From Taxawa tesnikishii (nom. ined.) (Eukaryota > Ascomycota > Dothideomycetes > Dothideales): a DNA stretch of 64,000 bases. This document shows, piece after piece, positions 55,590 through 64,000 of the stretch. The stretch spans positions 565,501 through 629,500 of the forward strand of contig JAPDRO010000007.1 of the NCBI GenBank assembly GCA_030247885.1, written 5' to 3'. Position numbers and translations under genes: made by a program. The notes beneath the pieces are model-generated. The model had not been told where the DNA came from. It saw only the letters and a program-made list of their open reading frames with translations, and did not search any database. Numbering within the stretch: the first letter of the stretch is position 1; every line of letters begins with the position of its first letter.

Positions 55590-57353
55590 TCAGCACATCC
55601 CATTCCAACTCCACTCCCTTCCATCGTCCACGTTCCTCCAATCACCTCTCACCACCTTCTCCCACCCCATCATCACGCCCAAGACTCTGCATGCAGCACT
55701 ACTGCTCCCGCAAACAACCGCATCTGCGCTTCCTAAAACGTGCAAATCCAGCAGGTATGCGCGGCCGACTAGCTCGCGCAGGCGCATGGTCTGTTCGGGC
55801 ACATCAGTGGAGGGTGGAGCACCTCGAGGCTTTCCGAGCGAGCTGAAGAGCGCGGCGTAGAAGCCACCCTCCCAGCCAGAGTTCTCGTCGACGTGCTTGG
55901 TATAGGCGGAGCCTGGCTCACGGAGCGGCCGCGATGGCGTCAACGTGCGTTTGCTGGCAAGCAGGATGCGATCTTGTGCCCGTACGACAGAGATCTGCGG
56001 TGGCAGGGTTGCGAGGAGGTCGGTTGAGACGTGAATGTCCGGGTCGTCGGAGGCGAGAAGGAGGCGTGGTGATGAGGTCGCGGGGTGCGATGATGAGACG
56101 TTGATGAGTGCATGCAGCAGGTCCTGGGCGGCGAGTGTGTAACGCTCGAGAGGGAGATAGTCGTGGCTGAATTGGTACTCGAATGGATGGCGGTCGCCGC
56201 GGCGAATATGCATTCCGATGATGGGGTTATCACTGGCTTCGGATTCTTTGTGCAATTCGTCGATCCTGCGTTGTGCGAAAGAAGCATCTTCGCCGATGAT
56301 TTGGTAGAGGTCTTCATAGCCAGCCCGCAGCATGTCGTATATCTGTTTTTGCTTGTTGACGCCGTGCTTCCTGGTGTCTTCGAACTGCTGCTGAAAAGAT
56401 GGGCCGAAAGTCCATGGGAATGTAGCAGCAGAGACGACGAGGTGATGCGCGCTGTGCTGACACGGCAGCACCTGACTTGGCGGAGGTGGTGCGCAATTCG
56501 GCATTGGCGGTGCTGGAAAGTAAGAGGTATACTTTCCATAAGCCCACTTCGAGTCATTGATGAAGAAGGCTCTGCCTTCTTTCTTAGCTAGTCCGTAGCT
56601 GAGCCAAAGCGCGAGCAGGGTGTTGCCAAAGCCCGCATCTCCCGACTCCATAACGAACGTCAAGCTCTTCCCGCACACCTTGTCTTGCTTTGACAACGCG
56701 TCATTGTATCCGACGAGGTTGATCCGTGTTTGAGTGCTCGCTGGTAGCAGGCCCATCTGCTTGGCTTCCAGTACGTCCAGAAATGCGCGATCCTTGGCAT
56801 AGTAGTGCTTCCTCTGTTTCCACAAACTCTTTCCGTGATTACCATAATAGCTATCCTTTCGAGCAAAATCTCTATTCAGGTCATCGCTTGCTGCGCATAT
56901 GTCCTTGTACTGCTCCGGTCGCAAAGGAAAAGAGTAAGAGTCCGGAATATGAACGGTCCATCTGGGTCTTCCGTGCTTGTCCGTGACAACGAAAGGGCTT
57001 GGGTGATCCGGTAGAGCTGTGCCTGTAGTGTCTTGGTTCGTTGAGAGCGCATTGTGTTGGGATGAATGACTCCAAACCGGCGGGCAGTAATAGCAGAGGA
57101 ACAGGATGATAGCTGCAAAGGCCGGGACTAGTTGCCTTAATCGCGCTTTGGCCTTGATTCGTTCGAGTAATGACGGTCGCCGTCTCGATTCCTCTTCATA
57201 TTTGATCAACGGAGATGGAAGACCGGTCGAGATCTGCGGCTGCGCTAACCAGAAGGATCGGTCCTTACCGATGCTGTTCTCCCTTGGACTCTCTGACACG
57301 GGTGACGATAAGCTTGAAATGGAGGATATGGAAAGGCTGGTGTTGCGCCGCAT
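55590..57353 (-). CDS. Type II membrane fucosyltransferase-like protein
   Basis: 587 residues, intronless, from MRRNTSLSISS (ATG 57353 with A at -3; no ATG lies upstream in frame). A short Ser-rich cytosolic tail precedes one membrane anchor (LVPAFAAIILFLCYYCPPVW), giving type II Golgi/ER topology. The luminal domain has TFVMESGDAGFGNTLLALWL and PIIGMHIRRGDRHPFEYQFS. HIRRGD is the donor-binding motif of the alpha-1,6/O-fucosyltransferase superfamily. Then come LLLASDDPDI and GSADAVVCGSSSAACRVLGV, matching the later family motifs. The acceptor and sugar are unknown, and a different GDP-sugar is possible. The far C-terminus (GDWRNVDDGREWSWNGMC) is distinctive. No frame break. Confidence 0.75.
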   Translation of the reverse strand: MRRNTSLSISSISSLSSPVSESPRENSIGKDRSFWLAQPQISTGLPSPLIKYEEESRRRPSLLERIKAKARLRQLVPAFAAIILFLCYYCPPVWSHSSQHNALSTNQDTTGTALPDHPSPFVVTDKHGRPRWTVHIPDSYSFPLRPEQYKDICAASDDLNRDFARKDSYYGNHGKSLWKQRKHYYAKDRAFLDVLEAKQMGLLPASTQTRINLVGYNDALSKQDKVCGKSLTFVMESGDAGFGNTLLALWLSYGLAKKEGRAFFINDSKWAYGKYTSYFPAPPMPNCAPPPPSQVLPCQHSAHHLVVSAATFPWTFGPSFQQQFEDTRKHGVNKQKQIYDMLRAGYEDLYQIIGEDASFAQRRIDELHKESEASDNPIIGMHIRRGDRHPFEYQFSHDYLPLERYTLAAQDLLHALINVSSSHPATSSPRLLLASDDPDIHVSTDLLATLPPQISVVRAQDRILLASKRTLTPSRPLREPGSAYTKHVDENSGWEGGFYAALFSSLGKPRGAPPSTDVPEQTMRLRELVGRAYLLDLHVLGSADAVVCGSSSAACRVLGVMMGWEKVVRGDWRNVDDGREWSWNGMC

Positions 57354-59223
57354 CTTGTATGGCGACAAGGGAAAAGAGAACAAAAAACGGCCGTAGATCG
57401 AGCGTCGCTCTGGCCAAGAGCGCAGAAACAAGAGATTCGTAACCCGGAACGAGGATCGCCAGATATCCAGGAAATCCGGGTCTCACAAGAGATGCTGACG
57501 TGTGCTATTCAGGGCCGGCTGAAGGGAAGACTTTTGCATGGGCTGACTATGCAACGTAGAGGAGCGAAAATTGATTGACTGAGGGTGAGATCAGACCAGG
57601 CTGATGTTGTTGAATATGCAATGCAAAGAAAGGCGCGAACAAGACGGAGCGATAGAAGCGAAGGCGAGAAGATCCGGCTTCTCCTCACAACATGTCCGAA
57701 AGAACAGGCTTGGGGGACAAGGATGCAATCAAGATGCAAGATGCTTGTTACAGGCGCAGCCGTATGCAGGTGGAACGAGGAGGAAGAGCTGCCAGAGCCA
57801 TATGCAGGTGTCTCCACCGAGTAGAAAGGCCGGGTCGGGTGATGTTTGATACGAAGACACGGGAGAGGAAAATGGAGCAGAAGGTTGGACGACGCCTGAC
57901 TGATTGTCGATCGAGGCGAGGCTGGCTCGGGCGCAGCGAGCGGCGGGACGACTGCGTACTTAGCTGTTTATGGGCCAGAGTGGCTCTTATGTCTGACTAT
58001 GCCCGCTATGCCTGCTCCTTTTGCAGCATTAGTCGCTGCAATGCACGAGAGCGGGAAGAGAGGTGCAGAATCGACGTGCAGGGTGTCACTCAACCAGACC
58101 AATCAGATCTCGTGGCTGCATCTGAAACGCGCCTTGGCAAAGAAAAAGACCGTTAAACGGTCCGGGATCTACCTCGATTGCCCGCCGCCGTTAGATCCGA
58201 CTCATCGGCGAGCTTTTCTGGCACAATTCAGCGTTTCTACAAGTCTCATGTATGGAGAACCTCCCAGTTGTTCGGGTTGTCTGTTTGGAGCAATCGTGGG
58301 CAGGACGACGTCTGAATCTTTGCTCGTACCAAGTTGATTGGAAGGCCCTGCTCGTTCGTTGCACCATTGCAGGTAGCCGGGAGGGAGTCCGATCCATTAC
58401 TATATCACCACACGCATATCGGTTCTCGGCTCCTCCTGTGCTTGGCTTCTGCACAGCTTTTCGTGGGACCCGTTCGCTGACAGGACGGGTCTCGATGAGC
58501 CCAAGAAAGGAAGACCAGGGCTTCTGAACCCTCTTTATGACAGACGCTGGAAAGAAACGTCCGAACAGAGCTCACGACAGACGCCTGGAATACGAGTTTG
58601 GATCCATTCAAAATGAGAGACTTGCATTTCCGAATGGTACTTCTGAGTCAACAAGGTGCTATTACAAGGCAAGAACTCTGCTATGACTCCTGCATGCCGA
58701 CCAAAAATGTAGACATGGATCATATCATATTGCCCTGCTTGTCAGAGGTTACCCCAACGCCCCAAGAGCATCAACGACGAAGCAGGTCGGAGACCTGCGC
58801 AGAAATGGCTTCGAGTTGCAATGGTAACCTACCATCATTATGAAAGCTACCTCGAGTTTTGTACTCAACATCTCAATCTCTACACCGCGTGTCCCGAACA
58901 CAGCACCATATTGGGAAAGAAGGTGCTCGCGCCATCTTCTGTCTCTCCTGCTTCCGCGTGTCGAGTGCAGAGTGCAACGATACATAGTACACGCCGCTTA
59001 TAGAATAGGGTTTCCGACCGATAATCATAGTCCACACGGCCAGGCCATGCCCACAACGGAGGCCAGACAACTCGCGGTTTACGGCCAGTCCTTCGCCTCC
59101 TCCTCATCGACTTCGCTGTCCTCTTCGCTGCCCTTCTCCCCCTTCCCTCCTCTTTCTCTTCCTCGCTCTCTTGTTCGAGTGGTGTCCATCCCCTCTCTAC
59201 TTTCGGTAATGGCGGATCCAACC
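57354..59223. other. Gene-poor region upstream of the glycosyltransferase
   Basis: About 1.9 kb, expected to contain the glycosyltransferase promoter. Open frames are short, overlapping and without coding bias on either strand. I found no repeat, RNA gene or domain. Confidence 0.5.
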
Positions 59224-59648
59224 TCAATCTCCCAACTCAAACGACGAAGGCGTCGCCCGACTCATCACACACACCGAAGCGCATGTCCCCATCTTGCGCA
59301 CGTGCGGATAGTACATGACTTTCTCTTGATGCTCATAGGCCTCTTCACCACTCAGCTCGCCGTAGCCTCTCTTCTCTACCACTTTCGATTCCGGCTTGGG
59401 TTTTCGCACCCATTCAGCATCAAGCTGCTCGATACAAGCGTGATCGTTGTTGTAGATGATAAGGGCAGCATCGTTGGCCTTGGACAGTGATGTCCGTATG
59501 CCTTCGATGTCCCTTTCCGCGTTTCCGCCGGAGTCCTGAAAAGCGTGTGACCACGTAAACATGCTAGGGCAGCTGTTGCGACCGTGTAGGCTGCGCGGGT
59601 GCTGTTGTCGACTCGGGTGTCGATCTTCCGCTTCTCGTTGGATGGCAT
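59224..59648 (-). CDS. Small hypothetical protein
   Basis: About 141 residues. Two frames with gene-like codon use abut: the first begins MPSNEKRKIDTRVDNSTRAA and ends LACLRGHTLFR; the second begins DSGGNAERDIEGIRTSL and ends RATPSSFELGD. One missing base at the GG of 59535-59536 links them, the same signature seen in known genes nearby. No intron is plausible at the join. It is soluble and charged with no membrane segment; the middle reads EWVRKPKPESKVVEKRGYGE then LSGEEAYEHQEKVMYYPHVR. I do not recognise the family. Confidence 0.5.
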
Positions 59649-60058
59649 TCATTCATGGTCTTGTTTGGCAGGTCGTGTGCCCGTCAGGCCGTTTAGCCGA
59701 CGTGAAGTCGCTTGCTTGGCGCATCACGCTAACGCGTTCATCACATGTCCAAGATGGGCCTGCTCGGATCAGCCGGAAAACCTCTCCACTGAACCAACAG
59801 TCCGGCGGCAAAGCCGAGCTGTATACTGGTGAAAATCGTGAACCTGTATTAATGTTTACTAACATTCTCTGTATATACACGGTTCGTGGAGAAGGGGTTG
59901 GGGCAAGCTTGGCTATTCTCATAGAACAGTATATACCAACGTCAATTTAAAAGATACAATGACAGGCAGGTTAGCCATGAAACGCCGTACCCTTCCTTTC
60001 CCATCAAAGTTATCTAGTTCATGAACCGGATTGAGTAAGAGTTATAAATACAAGACAT
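59649..60058. other. Intergenic, FAD monooxygenase 3' end to small gene promoter
   Basis: 410 bp, AT-richer than its surroundings near 59830-60060. No gene seen. Confidence 0.5.
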
Positions 60059-61496
60059 CTACAGCGATGCATGGATTTGTCGTGATGACGAAGATGCAAG
60101 GGATGACGACCGTACTGCAGTATCTACTTCCTTCTTCGCGTCGTATCCGTAAAGCCAGGGTTGGACAACGGGGCATGTCCTGTGTCATTGTTAGCGAGGG
60201 CAACAGCAAAGAAGATCTCAGTACGAACCATCTGCTAGGGAACTTGACCTCTACCTCGTCCTTACCGAGCTGCGACATAAACAGCTCGTCTCTAGCTTCC
60301 TGCTCGGCTCCGTCCTCCATGTGGAAGTCTTTCCTCTGAGCGAAAGTCTCCCTGACAATGGCCTCGCCTCGCTTCTTCCGCAGGTGCTCATACAGACGGA
60401 GCGCCTCTGGCAGCTCGGACTTGTTACGAACAAACGAAAGGAGTCTTCCAAGGACTGCACCGTCCTCGAGGGATGAGTTCGCGCCCTGTGCGAGGTATGG
60501 CAACATTGGATGGCACGAGTCGCCCAGAAAGACGAAGTTGGAGTTCTTGCTCACCCAACTATCTAGCTCAGGCCTGTGCATCAACTTCCACTTGTCCACG
60601 GACTTGACGTTATCCAGGAAGCGGTTCAATATGGGGTCCCACCCATTGAAAAGCTGCCTCATTTCGTCGATAGAGCCGGCCTGTCGAGCTACGTTGGCTG
60701 GAAGGTTGTCTGGGACCAGGAGGACAATATTGTACATCTCTCCTCCGCGAACCGAATATCCCACCACGTGAGCACCTGGCCCGATCCAGAAATGGCAGGA
60801 TGGCTTGGATACCATCTCTCGAAGTTCAGGGTCCTGGAGATCCTCGAGGTTAAGCACTATCCTATAAGCCAGGTCGCCAGTTGGCAATGGGGAGTCGCTC
60901 CGTCCACTTTGCTTTAGGAAACATTCCCGGCACTTGGACCATAAACCATCAGCGCCCACGAGCAGATCTGCTCGCATCTCGGTACCGTTCTCCAGACGAA
61001 GTGAAGAGTGTTCAAAGTCGACGTCAACCATTTTGGAGGCAAGTTGCACTTTTACGCCAAGTTCCTTTGCTCGCTCGACCAGGGCGACCTGCAAGTCTCC
61101 GCGATGAAGGTCCCAGAACGGCGCTCCGTACTTGCGACGCATCTTGTGGTTGAAGTCCTTTTCCATCGCCAAGACCTTGCCGTCAGAGTACCGATGGACG
61201 GCAACGTATGTTGGCTCAGCAGCTTTTGGTGTTAATCTCTCGTTAATGCCCCATTGTTGAAGCAGCCGTGAGGCGCTGATTCTGAGTGAGCGCCACTCTG
61301 TGTGCCAATGTCCTCTTCAGAGACAGACGTACTTTGGAGTTATCTGCAGACCCGCACCGACCTCTGCGATTTCCTTCGCTCCCTCCAGCACTGTGACCTG
61401 ATGTCCGCTGAGGGCACATGATATGGCTGCACTGAGCCCACCAAGCCCGGCACCAATGACAATGATGTCAAGAGACTGTGAGTTGGAAGACGTCAT
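60059..61496 (-). CDS. FAD-dependent monooxygenase (salicylate hydroxylase-like)
   Basis: 443 residues over three exons. Intron 61276-61332 splices ITPN to ASRLLQQWGI; intron 60180-60228 (donor GTTCGT, branch GCTAAC) splices to TCPVVQPWLYGYDAKKEV, a typical family end, and avoids an abnormal read-through tail. The N-terminal dinucleotide fold is DIIVIGAGLGGLSAAIS. Then DLLVGADGLWSKCRE is the second FAD motif, and FLGDSCHPMLPYLAQGANSS is the GD motif binding the FAD ribose. Group A flavin hydroxylases insert oxygen into aromatic rings using NAD(P)H; salicylate or another benzoate is possible but not shown. Divergent from a group B flavin monooxygenase. No frame break. Confidence 0.9.
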
Positions 61497-62133
61497 TTTG
61501 AGGAAGCTCCGAGAGAAGGGCAGATATGCAACACAACAAGACTTGATAGATGTCTCTATATAACGCTTCGGTACAAGAGGGAATGATATACTCGCGTCCT
61601 GGGTTCTAGCTCGCTCTCACGTCTCGGAATTTCCAGCAGGCCAGACTCGATCTGACCCAGTCTAACTCTTGGCCATGACGGCCCGGGAGTGGATTGCGGA
61701 CATGTGTTTGCGGGGCCAGTCCACGGCCGAGGACCGCGGCGATGATTGGTTTGGATTGGTTTACTTCTCTCTCCTTGCCGAAAACTGCCTCTGAGAAAAC
61801 GTGATTTGCGACGGACGAGATCACCAAGCCCCAGCCAGGATGCCGAACACGGAATGAGAAGAGCGGCTGCAGCATGCCGAAGCTTATCTTATCAACGATC
61901 CAAATCATCCTATGACGACGGAGACGAGGTGACGAGAAAATAGAGGAACTCGCGATGCATACTCATCCCAACTAGACCCGTCTTTCGCTCCCATCGTTCC
62001 GTACATATCCGTATACATCCTGCTTGCTTCGCATATCCTAGACCCCCGGGTAGTTGCTCTCCAGCGCTTCGCTCCCAACTCTCCCTACAAGCACGCGCTG
62101 TGGCTGCATAAATCCGCTCTTCCCTTGTCCAAC
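61497..62133. promoter_or_regulatory. Divergent promoter between two flavin monooxygenases
   Basis: 637 bp shared by two divergent starts. CCGGGG/CGGCCG-type GC patches occur near 61680-61745. No ORF of note. Confidence 0.5.
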
Positions 62134-63743
62134 ATGTCGAACCCTATACGTATTTTTGGTGTTGAAAGGGTCTGCATCATCGGTGCCGGACCGTCTGGCT
62201 TAGCGGCAGCGAAGTAGGTGCAGGGTCAGCCACCAACAGTCAGAGCGCAAAGTCCACAGCTGACATGGGATCAGGTATCTCCTGGCCGAGAAAGCATTCC
62301 GGCGCATCGATGTCTTCGACCAAAGAGCCAGGGCTGGCGGCATTTGGGATTATACACCCTCCTTGAAGTCCTCATCTGCTAACATGTCGGTACCGCAAAC
62401 AAGCCCCAACTGGGGCCTCCCAAGCCGACGTGGCAGCAAAGCGGTACACGGGAAGGGCTCTCGAAGAAACAGAAAGATGAGGGAGCATTTTTGAGTCCAC
62501 TATACGATAGGCTGGAAACGAACATACCGCGGAATTTGATGGGGTTCTCCGACCTGGATTGGCCTCAAGATTCCCAACTATTCCCGAAGCATGAGACTGT
62601 CGAGCAGTATCTGGAAGAGTACGCCGCGGATGTCAAGCACTTGATCAACTTCCAAACGCAGGTATTAGACGTAAGGCTAGCAGGGACAAAGGACGGAAAG
62701 CAGGCGCAGTGGGCTGTGAAGACGCAGAGCGTGCGACCAGACACTGACGGCAGAATTGAGGAACAAATATACGATGCTGTGATTGTCGCTAGCGGACACT
62801 TCAACGTCCCGTTCATACCAAACATCAAGGGCATTGGAGCGTGGAGCGAAAAGCACCCAGGTGCCATCTCTCACTCGATGTACTATGACAAGCCCGAGGA
62901 TTTCAAGGGACAGGTATGTACGATTCCAGACTCATTCGATGCTTAGCTAACGTTCGCGCGCAGAAAGTAGTGGTCGTGGGAAATGGCGCATCCGGATTGG
63001 ACATTGCTACGCAGATAATACAGTACTGCAAAAAGCCGCTGCTGCAGTCCCAACGGCGAGAGTCCTACCTGTCTGCAGGCCCTTCACCTAACAAGATAGA
63101 AAAACCGGAAATCGAGGAGTTCCTTCCAGACAATCGGGCCGTACGCTTCGCAGACGGCAGTGTCGAGAAACACGTCGACACCGTACTCTTTTCGACCGGC
63201 TACTTCTACTCGTTTCCCTTTATCACCGGTCTAGATCCACCTCTGATTGGTGACGGAACTCATGTCAAGAATTTGTATCAGCATGTTTTCTACAGATCAC
63301 AACCCACTTTGGCCTTTACAGCGTTGCAGCAGAGGGTGATCCCGTTCCCGCTCTCTGAGGCCGAGAGCGCTGTGATTGCACGTTTGTGGTCGGGACGCCT
63401 CACTTTACCCTCGGAAGACGACATGAAAGCGTGGGAGGATGGTGTCTACAAAGAGACCGGTGGTGGCCGAGACTTCCACCTTCTGCTATTTCCAAAGGAT
63501 GCGAATTACATTAACATGATGCACCAATGGGCAATGAGCGCAACGCATGGGGAAAGCAAGGGCAAGAAACCGCCATTCTGGGGCGAGAAGGAATACTGGA
63601 TGCGTGAACAATTCCCTGCGATCAAGAGGGCATTCCAGGAAAGAGGTGAAGACAGACAGAACGTCAGGACTCTAGAAGAGCTGGGATTTGACTTCGAAGA
63701 ATTCAAGAGGCGTAAATCGATAGAGGGCAAGAGTTTGCTTTGA
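62134..63743 (+). CDS. Flavin-containing monooxygenase (group B, FMO-like)
   Basis: 499 residues; introns 62214-62274 and 62914-62963. The FAD motif is VCIIGAGPSGLAAAKYLL near residue 13. The family fingerprint lies around GAISHSMYYDKPEDFKGQ, which precedes the NADPH motif KVVVVGNGASGLDIATQI. TVLFSTGYFYSFPFI matches the FATGY-type motif. FMOs oxygenate soft nucleophiles (N, S) or perform Baeyer-Villiger-like chemistry; substrate unknown. One base is missing at CCC 62419-62421; adding it reads LPKPTWQQSGTREGLSKKQK and joins the two halves. Its divergent arrangement with the group A monooxygenase suggests a possible shared control. Confidence 0.92.
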
Positions 63744-64000
63744 ATACATGCCGAAATATACAAGTTTAGAAATCGTAGAGGGACGGAACGGGTGCTCCAA
63801 GGTGCAAAGACTATGGTGTAGATGGGTGTTGGCCGACAAAATGACATCAGATTAGTTTTCTTGCAGACCGTCAGCATTTAGAGATAAAGGTTACTTATCA
63901 TAACGCCCCGTTACGCTGAATGAAGAGAGGAGCAAGTTGACAGACTCCCACTTCCAATGGCTGCCTCTTTACAGGCCTCTCATCCGCTAGAGGGCTTGTA
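63744..64000. other. Right-edge flank
   Basis: 3' flank of the FMO gene; no feature seen before the window ends. Confidence 0.5.

Noticed and set aside
58840-59490. Plus-strand 216-codon frame
   Set aside because: Overlaps the small minus-strand gene, which has better codon use; the plus frame is Ser/Leu/Arg-rich without pattern.
1-63743. Programmed ribosomal frameshifting as the cause of the breaks
   Set aside because: Too many sites, no common slippery heptamer, and unrelated genes are affected.
1-64000. Transposons or RIP-mutated repeats
   Set aside because: No transposase, reverse transcriptase, terminal repeats or AT-rich TpA-biased block was found.

Overview
The window is nuclear DNA of a filamentous ascomycete (Pezizomycotina, most like a Dothideomycete; the class is inference). 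Genes are dense and run on both strands. Introns are short (44-124 nt) with GTRAGT-type donors, CTAAC-like branch points and YAG acceptors. The gene set includes a Woronin-body tether (Leashin), an MsnA/SebA stress factor, a carboxylate-reductase-type A-T-R enzyme and standard housekeeping genes. I see no transposon, virus-like element, tRNA, rRNA or CRISPR array.

Layout. 1-15403 (-): one giant repetitive gene, a Leashin/'involucrin-repeat' homologue, open at the left edge. 16589-17584 (+): GFO/IDH/MocA oxidoreductase. 18046-21472 (+): MSH3. 21894-23234 (-): SPP2-type G-patch splicing factor. 23674-27025 (+): adenylation-thiolation-reductase enzyme. A gene-free stretch of about 3.5 kb leads to the C2H2 factor MsnA/SebA (30518-32271, +). 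Then come thioredoxin-PITH (33218-34245, -), a 62-residue membrane protein (34792-34980, +), a TUG/UBX protein (35044-36691, +), PEX10 (37395-38552, +), a BAR-PH-ArfGAP of Csx2 type (39094-42879, -), a hotdog thioesterase (43577-44587, +), BUD23 (44985-45845, +), a TPR/MYND/SET-like protein (46880-49584, -), an MFS transporter (50167-52074, -), a peroxisomal acyl-CoA ligase (53071-54838, -), a HIRRGD glycosyltransferase (55590-57353, -), a small unknown gene (59224-59648, -), and two divergent flavin monooxygenases (60059-61496, -; 62134-63743, +).

The main global observation is that at least 23 reading-frame breaks occur in ten otherwise intact, unrelated genes. Nearly all are the loss of one base, mostly inside a homopolymer. 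Allowing for them, each complete gene closes to a whole number of codons and a normal family length. This points to an indel-prone assembly, not gene decay, and affects every automatic annotation of the region.

Biologically the most unusual locus is the Leashin gene. It carries about 18 modules that join an acidic 'PLPETPA' stretch, a single tryptophan (DIWA) and a KKGKKGKK block, a second array of SKKEKKKREKAAKR blocks, and recurrent Ala/Gly-rich helices. Three products here concern peroxisomes (the Woronin-body tether, PEX10, and a ligase ending in AKL), but nothing shows that they are co-regulated.
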